64,000 nucleotides of DNA. Origin: Novosphingobium sp. Fuku2-ISO-50. GTDB lineage: Bacteria > Pseudomonadota > Alphaproteobacteria > Sphingomonadales > Sphingomonadaceae. The translations under genes were made by a program, and so were the position numbers. Positions 7,709-17,806 of the stretch are shown here, piece by piece. The stretch covers positions 552,687 through 616,686 of the forward strand of contig NZ_KQ954286.1 in NCBI RefSeq assembly GCF_001519055.1. Reading direction: 5' to 3'. The notes below the pieces were generated by a model, which saw only the letters and a list, made by a program, of their open reading frames with translations, did not search any database and had not been told where the DNA came from. Each line of letters opens with the position of its first letter. Within the stretch, counting starts at the first letter, position 1.

Positions 7709-8395
7709 ATGGTCGCTGAACACACCGTCAAGGCATTCGACGAGGACATGACCCGCCTCAGGGGGCTGATCGCGGAAATGGGCGGGCTGGCCGAACTGTC
7801 GATCACCGAGGCCATGGATGCGCTGGTCGGCGGCAACGAAGATCTGGCCGCCAGGGTGATTGCCCGCGACCGGCGCATCGACATGCTGGAAAGCGAAGTC
7901 GACCGGCTGTCGGTCCGCGTTCTGGCCTTGCGCGCGCCGATGGCCGACGATCTGCGCGAAGTCATCGCTGCGCTGAAAATCGCCGGAGTCATCGAACGCA
8001 TCGGCGACTATGCCAAGAACATCGCCAAGCGCGTCGGCCGTATCGAGGGGCACAAGCGATTCGAGCCGCTGACACTGCTGCCGATGATGAACGAACTGGC
8101 CGGCGACATGGTGCATGACGTCCTGACCGCCTATGCCGCGCGCGATCCGGTCGCCGCCGCCGAAATCGTCCAGCGCGATGCCAAAGTCGACGCCTTTTAC
8201 GACAGTGTATTTCGCAATTTTGTGTCATATATGGTCGAAAATCCGGCGACAATCGGCAGCGTCGCCCAACTGCTGTTTGTGGCGCGCAATATCGAACGGA
8301 TCGGCGATCAGGCGACGAACATCGCGGAATTGGTCCATTATGCCGCGACCGGTATCTATTTGCCCGAGCGCGAAGAAGTGCCCCCGCCAGGCTGA
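7709..8395 (+). CDS. phoU: Phosphate signalling complex protein PhoU
   Basis: I use the ATG at 7709, preceded by GGAAAGGGG; the frame is open to 7598 but the upstream residues are not PhoU-like. The 228-residue product shows the two three-helix PhoU repeats. The first contains RVIARDRRIDMLESEVD and LREVIAALKIAGVIERIGDYAKNIAKR; the second contains AAEIVQRDAKVDAFYDSVFR and LFVARNIERIGDQATNIAELVHY. The E-R-I-G-D-x-x-x-N-I pairs are the metal-binding motifs. PhoU normally couples the Pst transporter to PhoR and keeps PhoR in phosphatase mode when phosphate is plentiful. Here the transporter genes are not adjacent, so PhoU must communicate with a Pst or other phosphate transporter encoded elsewhere. 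Confidence 0.95.
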   Translation: MVAEHTVKAFDEDMTRLRGLIAEMGGLAELSITEAMDALVGGNEDLAARVIARDRRIDMLESEVDRLSVRVLALRAPMADDLREVIAALKIAGVIERIGDYAKNIAKRVGRIEGHKRFEPLTLLPMMNELAGDMVHDVLTAYAARDPVAAAEIVQRDAKVDAFYDSVFRNFVSYMVENPATIGSVAQLLFVARNIERIGDQATNIAELVHYAATGIYLPEREEVPPPG

Positions 8396-8439
8396 ACGCA
8401 CAGGATTGAAAGAGGCGGTGCGCAACGCAGTTGCCGCAT

Positions 8440-8461
8440 CGTCATAATGCCGTAACATTGC
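8440..8461 (+). promoter_or_regulatory. Candidate Pho box upstream of phoB
   Basis: Two adjacent 11-mers, CGTCATAATGC and CGTAACATTGC, agree at 8 of 11 positions, matching the architecture of a PhoB-binding Pho box (11-bp direct repeats). It lies 64 bases before the phoB ATG, in the 129-nt phoU-phoB gap, consistent with autoregulation of phoB by its own product. Confidence 0.5.
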
Positions 8462-8524
8462 TGGTGTCTGCGCAACGTGCCGAGAGCGGGCTCAACGCCC
8501 GGCTCAGAACGGGGAAATCATACC

Positions 8525-9214
8525 ATGTCCGCGCCCAAGCTGCTCCTGGTCGAGGATGACACCGCGCTCGCGGAGCTCGTCGAATATCGCTTTCGCGGCG
8601 AAGGCTATGACGTGCGCACCACCGACGATGGTGACGAGGCGCTGTTGCTGGCCGCCGAGGACACCCCCGATCTCGTCCTGCTCGACTGGATGATCGGCGG
8701 GACCAGCGGGATCGAAGTCTGCCGCCGACTGCGCCGCCAAAAGGCGACCGCGCATGTCCCCATCATCATGCTGACAGCGCGCAGCGACGAAGACGACCGC
8801 GTGCGCGGGCTCGAAATCGGCGCCGACGACTATGTTACCAAGCCATTCTCCCCGCGCGAACTGATCGCCCGCGTCGGCGCGGTCTTGCGCCGTGTGCGCC
8901 CGGCCCTCGCGGGCGAGACGATCACCGTGGGCGACCTTGCGCTCGACCCCACCGCACACCGCGTCACGCGTCAGGGCGAATCGATCAAGATCGGCCCGAC
9001 CGAATTTCGCCTGCTGCGCCATTTCATGGAACACCCGGGCCGCGTCTTTTCGCGCGGTCAACTGCTCGACGCCGTTTGGGGCAGCGGCAGCGACATCGAA
9101 CTGCGCACGGTCGATGTTCACATCCGCCGCCTGCGCCAGGCCATTGCCATCCCCGGTGCGCCCGACCCGGTACGCACGGTTCGCTCGGCAGGCTACGCGC
9201 TCGAAGGAGTATAA
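8525..9214 (+). CDS. phoB: Phosphate-regulon response regulator PhoB
   Basis: Start ATG 8525 (MSAPKLLLVEDDTALAEL) follows a GGGGAAAT ribosome site; the frame extends upstream without receiver-like sequence. The 229-residue OmpR-class regulator has an N-terminal receiver with acidic pair EDD, phospho-Asp in DLVLLDWMIGG (near residue 54), LTAR and DDYVTKPFSPREL (the conserved Lys), then a C-terminal winged-helix DNA-binding domain with IGPTEFRLLRHFMEHPGR and TVDVHIRRLRQAI. PhoB activates phosphate-scavenging genes through Pho boxes, candidates for which occur upstream of phoR and of this gene. It converges on the DUF1467 gene with a 13-base gap, leaving no room for a separate terminator. Confidence 0.95.
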   Translation: MSAPKLLLVEDDTALAELVEYRFRGEGYDVRTTDDGDEALLLAAEDTPDLVLLDWMIGGTSGIEVCRRLRRQKATAHVPIIMLTARSDEDDRVRGLEIGADDYVTKPFSPRELIARVGAVLRRVRPALAGETITVGDLALDPTAHRVTRQGESIKIGPTEFRLLRHFMEHPGRVFSRGQLLDAVWGSGSDIELRTVDVHIRRLRQAIAIPGAPDPVRTVRSAGYALEGV

Positions 9215-9227
9215 AGGCTCCGATCCC

Positions 9228-9506
9228 TCACTTCACCAGACCAAGCCACGGCGAGATGTCAAGATCGTCAAGCGTGATCCACTGGTGCACATAGTTGGCG
9301 TAGTAAAGCCCGAACAGCACCAGCGCGACCACCGTCGCGCGGCGCACGATCAGCCGCGGGCGGAAATTGCCCGGCGCGCTGTGGACCTGGCCAGCCACTT
9401 TTTCCAGCCCGAGTTCGTCGTGTGTCCGGATGCCGAAAGGCATGACCAGAAACGCCGACAGCACCCAGAACAGCGTGAAAATCGCCACGATCGAGGTCCA
9501 GCGCAT
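9228..9506 (-). CDS. DUF1467 family membrane protein
   Basis: The 92-residue protein has two transmembrane segments, near residues 5-24 (SIVAIFTLFWVLSAFLVMPF) and 58-74 (ATVVALVLFGLYYANYV), separated by a loop GIRTHDELGLEKVAGQVHSAPG with the acidic and basic residues typical of DUF1467. This family is restricted mainly to alphaproteobacteria, where it characteristically follows the rnj gene. Here it begins 33 bases after the rnj stop, at the distal end of the nuo-birA-coaX-rnj transcription unit. Its biochemical role is not known. Confidence 0.85.
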   Translation of the reverse strand: MRWTSIVAIFTLFWVLSAFLVMPFGIRTHDELGLEKVAGQVHSAPGNFRPRLIVRRATVVALVLFGLYYANYVHQWITLDDLDISPWLGLVK

Positions 9507-9538
9507 TCCCGGTCTCCCTAATCCCTGCCCAAACGCGC

Positions 9539-11191
9539 TCAGTGTGCGCGAAGCATGACCTGCACCATCGGCTTGCGACCGATCCAGCGTTGACCGCAGC
9601 GGCGTATCGCCAGACGGACCGCTTCGGCAATCGCTCCGCGATCACGGCGGCGATCGCCTTTGAGCTTGGCGACGGCTTCGGCGGCATCGACTTGCGCTTC
9701 GGCGACAAAGCCTTCCATGTCCTCGTCGAGCGGGATGCCGATCGTCGCCACTTCGACGGGCGAGACTTGCTTGCCCTCGGGATTGACCGCCAGCGCGACG
9801 GTGATCAGCCCCATCTGCCCCAGCTTGCGCCGCGCAGACATCGCTTCGCCATCGGCGGGCGCAATGATGTCACCGTCGAGCACGAACCGACCGGACCGCA
9901 CTTCGGACACCTTGTGCGGGCCCTTGGGCGCGAGCCGGATCAGATCGCCGTTTTTCTGAAGGATCGAGCGCGGAATACCTTCGGCCAGCCCCAGTCGCGC
10001 CTGTTCGTCCATGTGGCGCAGTTCGCCATGAACGGGCACGAGGATTTCGGGGCGGATCCACTTGTAAAGCTCGATCAGTTCGGGGCGTCCGGGATGGCCC
10101 GAAACATGGATCATCGATTGCCGATCGGTGACAACGCGCACGCCCTTGGCCACCAGCGTGTTGTGAATGCGCCCGATCTGCAATTCGTTGCCCGGGATCT
10201 GCCGGCTGGAAAAAACCACCGCGTCGCCCGCTTCGAGCTTGATCGGATGCGAATCCCCGGCAATCCGCGCCAGCGCCGCGCGGGCCTCGCCCTGCCCCCC
10301 GGTGGCCAGGATCAGCACTTCGCCGCGCGGCAGGTCCATCGCCCGGTCCATCGGCACGCATTCGGGAAAGTCTTTGAGATACCCGCTGGCCTTGGCCGCC
10401 GCGATGATCCGGTCGAGCGAACGCCCGGCGACGCACAGCCGCCGCCCGGTCTGCTGCGCCACCCAGGCCAAAGTCTGCAACCGCGCGACATTCGAGGCAA
10501 ACGTGGTCACGACCACGCGCCGCCCCTTGAGCCCCGCCACGGTTTCGAGCAGCCCGTCGCGGACCGCGCCTTCGGACCCGGAGGCCTTGGCATTGAACAC
10601 ATTGGTCGAATCGCACACCAGCGCGAGCACGCCTTCATCGCCGATCGCGGTCAGTTCGGCGGGCGTCGCCGGCACACCGATCTGCGGCGCATCGTCAAGC
10701 TTCCAGTCGCCGGTGTGAAACACCCGGCCATAAGGCGTGTCGATGACCAGCGCATTGCCTTCGGCGATCGAGTGCGCCAGCGGGACATACCGGATGTCAA
10801 ACGGCCCCAGCGCCACGCTCCCGCCGTTTTCAACGATATTGAGCTCGACGTCGTTCTCGATCCCCGCTTCGACCAGCTTTTCATGGACCAGTCGCGCGGT
10901 AAACGGCGTAGCATAAAGCGGCACGCCGAGATCCTGCGCGAAATAGGGCACAGCGCCGATATGATCCTCGTGCGCATGGGTCAGCACGATGCCGACGAGA
11001 TCCTTGAGGCGTTCCTCGATGAATTCCAGATCGGCAAAGACCAGATCGACCCCCGGATACCACGGGTCCGAAAACGTCATGCCGAGATCGACCATCAACC
11101 ATTTGCCGTTGCAGCCATAAAGGTTGACGTTCATCCCGATTTCGCCCGATCCACCGAGCGCCAAGAACAGCAATTCTTTTCCGGGCTTCAC
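9539..11191 (-). CDS. rnj: Ribonuclease J
   Basis: The 550-residue enzyme is a metallo-beta-lactamase/beta-CASP nuclease with 5'-3' exo- and endoribonuclease activity in RNA maturation and decay. The MBL metal motif LTHAHEDHIGAV lies near residues 70-81. Further visible motifs are HTGDWKLDDAP, VCDSTN, the beta-CASP FSSRQIPGNE segment and MIHVSGHPGRPELIELY with a C-terminal metal His, then PVHGELRHM. The start is GTG at 11191 with AGGAA seven bases before it. RNase J and RNase E (41579-44407) are both present in this window, a combination usual in alphaproteobacteria. The gene sits 46 bases after coaX. Confidence 0.93.
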   Translation of the reverse strand: MKPGKELLFLALGGSGEIGMNVNLYGCNGKWLMVDLGMTFSDPWYPGVDLVFADLEFIEERLKDLVGIVLTHAHEDHIGAVPYFAQDLGVPLYATPFTARLVHEKLVEAGIENDVELNIVENGGSVALGPFDIRYVPLAHSIAEGNALVIDTPYGRVFHTGDWKLDDAPQIGVPATPAELTAIGDEGVLALVCDSTNVFNAKASGSEGAVRDGLLETVAGLKGRRVVVTTFASNVARLQTLAWVAQQTGRRLCVAGRSLDRIIAAAKASGYLKDFPECVPMDRAMDLPRGEVLILATGGQGEARAALARIAGDSHPIKLEAGDAVVFSSRQIPGNELQIGRIHNTLVAKGVRVVTDRQSMIHVSGHPGRPELIELYKWIRPEILVPVHGELRHMDEQARLGLAEGIPRSILQKNGDLIRLAPKGPHKVSEVRSGRFVLDGDIIAPADGEAMSARRKLGQMGLITVALAVNPEGKQVSPVEVATIGIPLDEDMEGFVAEAQVDAAEAVAKLKGDRRRDRGAIAEAVRLAIRRCGQRWIGRKPMVQVMLRAH

Positions 11192-11237
11192 GTAAATTCC
11201 TGATCACTAAACTTGGGGCGATGTCCGACCGCCACGG

Positions 11238-12020
11238 TTAATCTTTTACCCGTTCGGCCAGCAGGGCAAGCCCGTCAAGCGTCAGGTCCGTTTCGACATG
11301 GTCGAAGATGGTGGTGTGGTCGTGGAACAACACCGCAAGGCCCCCGGTCGCGACGACCGTGACAGGGCGGCCGATCTCTGCCCGCAGCCGCGCGATCAGG
11401 CCTTCCATCATCGCCACATAGCCCCAGAACACGCCGATATGCATGGCGTCCTCGGTGTTGCGCCCGATCACGCTGCCATTGGCACGCGGCGCCTCGATGG
11501 CAATGCGCGGAAGGCGCGCGGCGGCATTGACCAACGCTTCGAGCGAAAGGTTGATCCCCGGCGCGATGATCCCGCCCTTGTAGGTGCCCTCGCCGTCGAT
11601 CACGTCGAATGTCGTCGCCGTCCCGAAATCAACCACGATCAGATCGCCGGGAAAGCGCTCATGCGCCGCCATCGCATTGACCGCCCGGTCCGCGCCGACC
11701 GAACGCGGCTGATCGACATCGATGCGCAAGGTCCATTCGACAGGCGGCTCGCCCGCGATCAGCGCATCCTGATGAAAATACTTGTTCGACAGAACCTGGA
11801 TATTGTGGAGCGCGCGCGGCACCACGGTGGACACGATCACGCGCTTCACACAATCGGGCGAAAACCCCTGCAAATGAAGCAGTTGTAATAGCCAGACGGC
11901 ATATTCGTCAGCCGTGCGCCGGGGATCGGTGGCAATGCGCCAGCGACCGAGAATTTCGCGCCCGTCGATCAGCGCAAAGACGACATTGGTGTTTCCAACG
12001 TCAACCGCCAGCAGCATCAT
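11238..12020 (-). CDS. coaX: Type III pantothenate kinase
   Basis: The 260-residue protein phosphorylates pantothenate, the first step of coenzyme A synthesis. It belongs to the ASKHA fold: the phosphate-1 motif [15 protein letters not shown] is at residues 3-17, and [14 protein letters not shown] and [14 protein letters not shown] (phosphate-2 and substrate region) lie near residues 105-140, followed by [15 protein letters not shown] and VVATGGLA. Two consecutive ATG codons (12020 and 12017) begin the frame; the first overlaps the birA stop as ATGA, indicating translational coupling. CoaX proteins need a monovalent cation and are not feedback-inhibited by CoA (family knowledge). Confidence 0.94.
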   Translation of the reverse strand: MMLLAVDVGNTNVVFALIDGREILGRWRIATDPRRTADEYAVWLLQLLHLQGFSPDCVKRVIVSTVVPRALHNIQVLSNKYFHQDALIAGEPPVEWTLRIDVDQPRSVGADRAVNAMAAHERFPGDLIVVDFGTATTFDVIDGEGTYKGGIIAPGINLSLEALVNAAARLPRIAIEAPRANGSVIGRNTEDAMHIGVFWGYVAMMEGLIARLRAEIGRPVTVVATGGLAVLFHDHTTIFDHVETDLTLDGLALLAERVKD

Positions 12021-12733
12021 TCCCCCACGAGTTCAATATCGCCCGCGTGGATGGCACGCCGTTCACCATCCGCCAAGCGGAGAAGCGCGGCGCCATCGGG
12101 ATCGAGCCCGGCAAAGCCGCCGATGATCACCCCGGCATCGCGATCGCGTACCGACAGCAGCGTACCCCGCGGATGCGCGCGCGCCAACCAGTCTTCGCGC
12201 AAGGCGGGCCAGCCCTGCCGATGCCACAGGGAAAGTGCGGCATGCCATTCGTCGGCCAGCGCCGCGGCAAACACATCGCGCGAGACGGCACGGCCCAATG
12301 CAGCCAGCGCCACAGTCGGTCGGTCAGGCAAGGCCGGGGCCTGCACCAGATTGACCCCAATGCCCACGACAACCGCATCGCCATTGCGTTCAAGCAGGAT
12401 GCCGGCAAGCTTCGCCCGATCGACCAGTACATCGTTGGGCCATTTGAGCCGCATGTCCGGCAACGCACCGACCAGCGCCTCGAGTGTGCGATGCAGGGCC
12501 ACACCCGCCACCAATGACAATGTCGGCGCAGGCGGATCATCAGCCCCGACCGAGGCCACGGTCGAGCCCATGAAATTACCGTGCCCGTCGCTCCACTGCC
12601 GCCCGGCGCGACCGCGCCCCGCGCTCTGGCGATCGGCAACCAGCCAGTATCCCTCCCCGATTGCTTCGCCCCCGCCAAGGCGCGCCAGAAGCGCGCTGTT
12701 GGTCGAGAGGATTTCGGCGACGGTTTCGATCAA
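12017..12733 (-). CDS. birA: Biotin-[acetyl-CoA-carboxylase] ligase
   Basis: The protein attaches biotin to carrier proteins such as AccB. Motifs seen are [15 protein letters not shown] at the N terminus (the STN substrate loop), the biotinyl-AMP loop [21 protein letters not shown] and [23 protein letters not shown], and a C-terminal SH3-like domain. There is no N-terminal helix-turn-helix, so it is a monofunctional ligase and not a repressor. I choose the TTG at 12733, which starts exactly at the conserved IETVAE segment eight bases after the nuoN stop; an ATG at 12772 would overlap nuoN by 32 bases and add residues unlike the family. The stop overlaps coaX (ATGA). Confidence 0.88.
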   Translation of the reverse strand: MIETVAEILSTNSALLARLGGGEAIGEGYWLVADRQSAGRGRAGRQWSDGHGNFMGSTVASVGADDPPAPTLSLVAGVALHRTLEALVGALPDMRLKWPNDVLVDRAKLAGILLERNGDAVVVGIGVNLVQAPALPDRPTVALAALGRAVSRDVFAAALADEWHAALSLWHRQGWPALREDWLARAHPRGTLLSVRDRDAGVIIGGFAGLDPDGAALLRLADGERRAIHAGDIELVGE

Positions 12734-12740
12734 GGCCGGA

Positions 12741-14207
12741 TCAGGACAAGCGGAACAGCGCTGCCGCCGCATTGCCGGCGAGACCGCCGAGCCAGCGGGT
12801 CAGCAAATAGCCGAGCGGCGAGAGGAACAGCGTCGACGCGGTCAGCAGCACCAGGTTGGCAAACTCGCTGCCCCCACGCACTTTGTCGACCACATCGTCG
12901 AAATAGAGCACTTTCACCACTTTGAGGTAGTAAAACGCGCCGATCACCGATGCCGCAATACCGAGCGCCGCCAACACGACAAGATGCGCCTGCACCGCCG
13001 CCTGGAACACCAGGAACTTGCCCCAGAAGCCGAACAGCGGCGGAACACCGGCGAGGCTGAACATCACCACCGCAAGCGCGGCGGCAAGCCCCGGATGCGT
13101 GCGCGACAGGCCGCCAAGATCGGCAATCGATTCGATCGCCTTGCCTTGCGCATCGCGCAGCGCCAGCACCACGACGAACGCAGCAACCGAAGTCACGACA
13201 TAGATCGCCAGATAGACCAGCGTCGCCGAAGCGCCCGCCTGGGTCCCGGCGGCAAGACCGATCAGCATGAAACCGACATTGTTGATCGACGAATAGGCAA
13301 GCAGCCGCTTGATATTGTCCTGCCCGATCGCGCCGAGCGCACCGATCACGATCGACAGGAGCGAGGCAAAGATCACGATCTGCTGCCAGGCGCCCGGCTG
13401 CGCGCCAAACGCCCCCAGGCTCACCCGCATCAGCAGCGCGAGCGCCGCCGCCTTGGGCGCCGTGGCAAAAAACGCGGTGACCGGCGTCGGCGCGCCTTCA
13501 TAGACGTCGGGCGTCCACATGTGGAACGGCGCGGCGCTGATCTTGAACGCAAGACCCGACAGCACGAAGACCAGCCCGAAGGTCGCACCGACCGACAGCG
13601 GCCCTGCGCCAAACGCGGCACGGATGCCGTCGAACGACGTCGTCCCGGTAAAGCCGTAAGTCAGGCTGATACCATAGAGCAGGATGCCCGAAGCGAGCGA
13701 GCCGAGCACGAAATACTTCAGGCCCGCCTCGGCCGAGCGCCCGTTGCTGCGCAAGATTGCCGCGAGCACATAGGAAGCCAGGCTGTTCAGTTCGAGCCCG
13801 ATATAAAGCGTGAGCAGGTTGTTGGCCGAAACCATGATCCCCATGCCCAGCGCCGCGAGCAGCACGAGCAGCGGAAATTCAGCCCGCAAACCGCCCTCAC
13901 GCTCAAAAAACGCGGGCGCAACGATCAGCGCGACACCGGCACCGAGATAGATCAACAGCTTGGCAAATGCAGCGAAAGCATCGAGCCGGACATGGCCTTC
14001 GAATGCCAGCGACGCGCTTCCGCCGACGCTGCCAAGCAGAGTGGGCAGGGCAATCGCCGCCGCGCCGACGAGCACGGCAAACGCCGCAATCGCAATGCCG
14101 CGCCCGGCCTTGTCGCCACCCCACGCCGCCACGAGCAGGAGCACGAGGCCCGCGCTGCTGATCAGCTCTTCTGCCGAGACGGCAGCCAGCGAGTGGATGA
14201 AATCCAT
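12741..14207 (-). CDS. nuoN: NADH-quinone oxidoreductase subunit N
   Basis: This 488-residue antiporter-like membrane subunit of complex I is built of about 14 transmembrane helices and takes part in proton pumping. Diagnostic features are the conserved Glu in LGLELNSLASYVL near residue 130, a Lys in GLKYFVLGSLASGILLYG near 215, and AYSSINNVGFMLIGLA near 305. The start ATG shares one base with the nuoM TAA stop (TAATG). It is the last nuo gene, followed by birA. Confidence 0.95.
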   Translation of the reverse strand: MDFIHSLAAVSAEELISSAGLVLLLVAAWGGDKAGRGIAIAAFAVLVGAAAIALPTLLGSVGGSASLAFEGHVRLDAFAAFAKLLIYLGAGVALIVAPAFFEREGGLRAEFPLLVLLAALGMGIMVSANNLLTLYIGLELNSLASYVLAAILRSNGRSAEAGLKYFVLGSLASGILLYGISLTYGFTGTTSFDGIRAAFGAGPLSVGATFGLVFVLSGLAFKISAAPFHMWTPDVYEGAPTPVTAFFATAPKAAALALLMRVSLGAFGAQPGAWQQIVIFASLLSIVIGALGAIGQDNIKRLLAYSSINNVGFMLIGLAAGTQAGASATLVYLAIYVVTSVAAFVVVLALRDAQGKAIESIADLGGLSRTHPGLAAALAVVMFSLAGVPPLFGFWGKFLVFQAAVQAHLVVLAALGIAASVIGAFYYLKVVKVLYFDDVVDKVRGGSEFANLVLLTASTLFLSPLGYLLTRWLGGLAGNAAAALFRLS

Positions 14208-15751
14208 TACTTCACCCCCTTCAACTGAGCAGCAGCAAGCGCTGCGGATGCAGCAGTCGCAGGCGCACCGATCTTCACGTCAGCATCTCCCTTGGGCTTG
14301 GCGATGGCGACGCGCGCCTCGACCACCCCGATGTCCTTGCGCATCGGCGCAATGAACGATTCCGGATAGACCCCCATCCACAACACGGCAGCGGCCATCG
14401 GCACCATCATCGCCCACTCGCGCCCGTCGAGATCGAGCATCGATGCGGCATCGGCGTTCTTCTGTTCGCCAAAAGCCACGCGGCGATAGAGATAGAGCAT
14501 ATAGGCCGCGCCCAGAATGATCCCGGTGCCCGAGATCGCCGCCACCCAGCTCGATTCCTTGTACACGCCAAGCATCGAGAGGAATTCGCCGACGAACCCG
14601 CTCGTCCCCGGAAGGCCGATCGACGCCATCGTGAACAGCAGCAGGAACAGCGCGTAATAGGGCATGTTGATGGCCAACCCGCCGTAGCGGACGATTTCGC
14701 GCGTGTGCAGCCGATCGTAGATCACCCCGACAGCCAGGAACAGCGCGCCCGCCACGAGGCCGTGGCTGAGCATCACCACCATCGAGCCTTCGAGACCCTG
14801 GCGATTGAAGGCAAACAGCCCGACCGTGACGATCGCCATGTGCGCGACCGAGGAATAGGCGATCAGCTTCTTCATGTCGGCCTGAACCAGCGCGATCAGC
14901 GAAGTGACCACTACCGCCACCATCGACAGACCCCACACCAGCGGCGCGAAATGCGCAGAGGCAATCGGGAACATCGGCAGCGAGAAGCGAATGAAGCCGT
15001 AGCCGCCCATCTTGAGCAGAACGCCGGCCAGGATCACCGAGCCGCCGGTCGGCGCCTGAACGTGCGCGTCAGGCAGCCAGGTATGGACCGGCCACATCGG
15101 CATCTTGACGGCGAAGCTCGCGAAGAAGGCAAGGAACAGCCAGGTTTGCGCCTGCGCCGGGAAATCATACTGCATCAGCGTCGGGATGTCGGTCGTGCCT
15201 GCCACGTTGACCATCCAGAACATCGCGATCAGCATCAGCACCGAGCCGAGCAGCGTGTAGAGGAAGAACTTGTAGCTGGCGTAGATCCGCTCCGCGCCGC
15301 CCCAGATCCCGATGATCAGATACATCGGGATCAGCCCGGCTTCGAACATGATGTAGAACAGGAACAGATCCTGCGCCGCAAACACGCCGATCATCAGCGT
15401 TTCCATCAACAGGAACGCGGCGTAATATTCGCCCGCGCGCTTTTCGATCGAGTTCCAGCTCGCACCGATGCAGATCGGCATGAGGAACACGGTCAGCTCA
15501 AGCAGCACCAGCGCGATGCCGTCGATCCCGAGCTTCCAGGAAAAACCGGCAAAGATGTCGGCGCGTTCCTGAAACTGCCATTGCGCGCCGCCGACGTCGT
15601 AATGCGTCCACAGCACCACGCCGAGCGCGAAATCGATCAGCGTCGCGACGAGCGCGATCATGCGCGCCGTTTCGCGGCCGGTCTTGAGGCTGAACACGGC
15701 ACCGACCAGCGGCACCAGCAACATGAACGAAAGGATGGGAAAGCCGGTCAT
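14207..15751 (-). CDS. nuoM: NADH-quinone oxidoreductase subunit M
   Basis: I start at ATG 15751 ([17 protein letters not shown]), which overlaps the nuoL stop as ATGA; the frame is open to 15940 but those codons lie inside nuoL. The 514-residue product is the Mrp-type antiporter-like subunit M. It shows the conserved Glu segment [63 protein letters not shown] and [12 protein letters not shown]. These features place proton-channel Lys/Glu residues in the membrane. The C-terminal tail (about 30 residues, Ala/Lys rich) is longer than usual. Confidence 0.95.
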   Translation of the reverse strand: MTGFPILSFMLLVPLVGAVFSLKTGRETARMIALVATLIDFALGVVLWTHYDVGGAQWQFQERADIFAGFSWKLGIDGIALVLLELTVFLMPICIGASWNSIEKRAGEYYAAFLLMETLMIGVFAAQDLFLFYIMFEAGLIPMYLIIGIWGGAERIYASYKFFLYTLLGSVLMLIAMFWMVNVAGTTDIPTLMQYDFPAQAQTWLFLAFFASFAVKMPMWPVHTWLPDAHVQAPTGGSVILAGVLLKMGGYGFIRFSLPMFPIASAHFAPLVWGLSMVAVVVTSLIALVQADMKKLIAYSSVAHMAIVTVGLFAFNRQGLEGSMVVMLSHGLVAGALFLAVGVIYDRLHTREIVRYGGLAINMPYYALFLLLFTMASIGLPGTSGFVGEFLSMLGVYKESSWVAAISGTGIILGAAYMLYLYRRVAFGEQKNADAASMLDLDGREWAMMVPMAAAVLWMGVYPESFIAPMRKDIGVVEARVAIAKPKGDADVKIGAPATAASAALAAAQLKGVK

Positions 15752-17796
15752 CGTGCAATCACCCAGCTGATCGCGCCGACAAGGCCGACGAGCATGACCA
15801 GCGCATAGCTGTAGAGGTATCCGGACTGGAGCCTGACGGCCCCGCGGCTGGCGAGAGCGACGACCTTTGCGGCGCCGTTCGGACCGAAGCGGTCGATGAT
15901 CCCGATGTCGCCCACCTTCCAGAATACCCGGCCCAGCCACAGGGCGGGACGGACGAAGATGACGTCATAGAGCTCGTCGAAGTACCACTTGTTGAGCAGG
16001 AAACGGTGGAGGAAACCGAACTGCCGGACAAATGCTGCCGGGAACGCCGGGTTCAGCACATAGGCATACGTCGCGATGGCCAGACCGGTCAGCATGACGC
16101 CTGCCGGTGCCAGCTTGACCCAACCCGGCACATGGTGCGCGGCATGGAGCAAGGCTTCGTCAAAGACCAGCGCACCCTTCCAGAATTCGCCGGTGCCTTC
16201 GCTCAGGAAGAACGGGGCGAACACAAACCCGGCAAACACCGCGCCAACGGTCAGCAGGATCAACGGCACCAGCATGTTGAGCGGGCTCTCATGCGGGTGA
16301 TAGCCCAATGTGCCGTCGCTGGCATGCGCGTGGTCATGATCGCCGTGCCCATGCGCATGGTCATGACCATGATTATCGTGCCCATGCGCATCATGCGCTG
16401 CGTGCTGGATATGCTCCGACTGTTCCCAGCGCGGTTTGCCGAAGAACGTCAGGTACACCAGACGCCAGGAATAGAAGCTGGTCAGCAGCGCGGCAAAGAT
16501 GCCCATCGCGAAAGCGAACATGCCGACTTCGGTACCACGGGCAAAAGCCGCTTCGAGGATCGCGTCCTTCGAATAGAACCCGGCAAAGCCGAACACGTCG
16601 TCGATGCCGACCCCGGTGATCGCCAGCGTACCGGCGGTCATCGCGGCAAAGGTCAGCGGGATTTTCTTCCACAGCCCGCCATAGTACCGCATGTCCTGTT
16701 CATGGTGCATGGCATGGATCACCGAGCCCGCGCCGAGGAACAGCAGCGCCTTGAAAAAGGCGTGGGTAAACAGGTGGAACATCGCCGCGCCATAGGCGCC
16801 GACACCGGCTGCAAAGAACATGTAGCCGAGCTGCGAACAGGTCGAATAGGCGATCACGCGCTTGATGTCGGTCTGCGTCGTGCCGACCGTCGCGGCAAAG
16901 AAACAGGTCAGCGCGCCGATCACGGTGACGAAATGCAGGGCCGTCGGACTTTGTTCGAACAGCGGCGACAAACGGCACACCATGAACACGCCGGCGGTCA
17001 CCATCGTCGCCGCGTGGATCAGCGCCGACACCGGGGTCGGGCCTTCCATCGCGTCGGGAAGCCAGGTGTGCAGCCCAAGCTGCGCCGATTTGCCCATCGC
17101 GCCGATGAACAAGAGGATGCACAGCACCGTAGCCGTGTCGAAGCGATAGCCCAGAAAGCCGATCGTCGAACCGGCAAGACCCGGCGCATCATGCAGGATC
17201 TGCGGGATCGAGACCGTGCCAAACACCAGGAACACGCCGAAAATGCCGAGCATGAAGCCAAGGTCACCGACACGGTTGACCACAAAGGCCTTCATCGCGG
17301 CAGCATTGGCACTGGGCTTGCGAAACCAGAACCCGATCAGAAGGTACGAGGCGAGCCCCACCCCTTCCCAGCCGAAGAACATCTGGACCAGGTTGTTCGC
17401 CGTCACCAGCATCAGCATGGCGAAGGTAAACAGCGAGAGGTACGCGAAAAAGCGCGGCTGATCCGGCTCTTCGCTCATGTAACCCCATGAGTAGAGGTGA
17501 ACGAGCGCCGAAACACTGGTGATCACCACCAGCATGACCGCAGTCAGCGTATCAACCCGCAAGGCCCAGGCAAAATCGAGATCCCCCGACTTTACCCAGC
17601 TCAGGATCGGTGTGACGCTCGCCTCGGCATGGCCGCCGAGAAACGAGCAGAAAATCGGCCAGGACAACCCGCACGCCAGGAACAGCGCGCCAGTGGTCAG
17701 GAGCTTGGCCGGAACGGCCCCGAGCGCCTTGTTGCCGAGCCCGGCGATGATCGCCGCAATCAGCGGCGCAAAGACGATGATCTGGATGGAAGACAT
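15748..17796 (-). CDS. nuoL: NADH-quinone oxidoreductase subunit L, with His-rich loop
   Basis: The 682-residue largest antiporter-like subunit carries the long lateral helix at its C terminus. Family motifs include [19 protein letters not shown] near residue 140, [33 protein letters not shown] near 240-270 and [13 protein letters not shown]. An unusual histidine/aspartate-rich segment spans about residues 462-493 (coding region 16321-16411), containing [19 protein letters not shown], in a loop between transmembrane segments. This is not part of the core fold. It could bind metal or simply be a low-complexity expansion. The stop overlaps the nuoM start by four bases. Confidence 0.95.
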   Translation of the reverse strand: MSSIQIIVFAPLIAAIIAGLGNKALGAVPAKLLTTGALFLACGLSWPIFCSFLGGHAEASVTPILSWVKSGDLDFAWALRVDTLTAVMLVVITSVSALVHLYSWGYMSEEPDQPRFFAYLSLFTFAMLMLVTANNLVQMFFGWEGVGLASYLLIGFWFRKPSANAAAMKAFVVNRVGDLGFMLGIFGVFLVFGTVSIPQILHDAPGLAGSTIGFLGYRFDTATVLCILLFIGAMGKSAQLGLHTWLPDAMEGPTPVSALIHAATMVTAGVFMVCRLSPLFEQSPTALHFVTVIGALTCFFAATVGTTQTDIKRVIAYSTCSQLGYMFFAAGVGAYGAAMFHLFTHAFFKALLFLGAGSVIHAMHHEQDMRYYGGLWKKIPLTFAAMTAGTLAITGVGIDDVFGFAGFYSKDAILEAAFARGTEVGMFAFAMGIFAALLTSFYSWRLVYLTFFGKPRWEQSEHIQHAAHDAHGHDNHGHDHAHGHGDHDHAHASDGTLGYHPHESPLNMLVPLILLTVGAVFAGFVFAPFFLSEGTGEFWKGALVFDEALLHAAHHVPGWVKLAPAGVMLTGLAIATYAYVLNPAFPAAFVRQFGFLHRFLLNKWYFDELYDVIFVRPALWLGRVFWKVGDIGIIDRFGPNGAAKVVALASRGAVRLQSGYLYSYALVMLVGLVGAISWVIAR

Positions 17797-17806
17797 CTGG
17801 ATTCTC

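Noticed and set aside
9215..9227. Terminator between convergent phoB and DUF1467 genes
   Set aside because: Only 13 bases separate the stop codons and no stem-loop with a T tract is seen.
12051..14228. 725-codon plus-strand open frame opposite nuoN/birA
   Set aside because: Composition (Arg, His, Gln, Arg-rich, no domain) is that of an antisense shadow in high-G+C DNA; nuoN and birA on the other strand have clear motifs.
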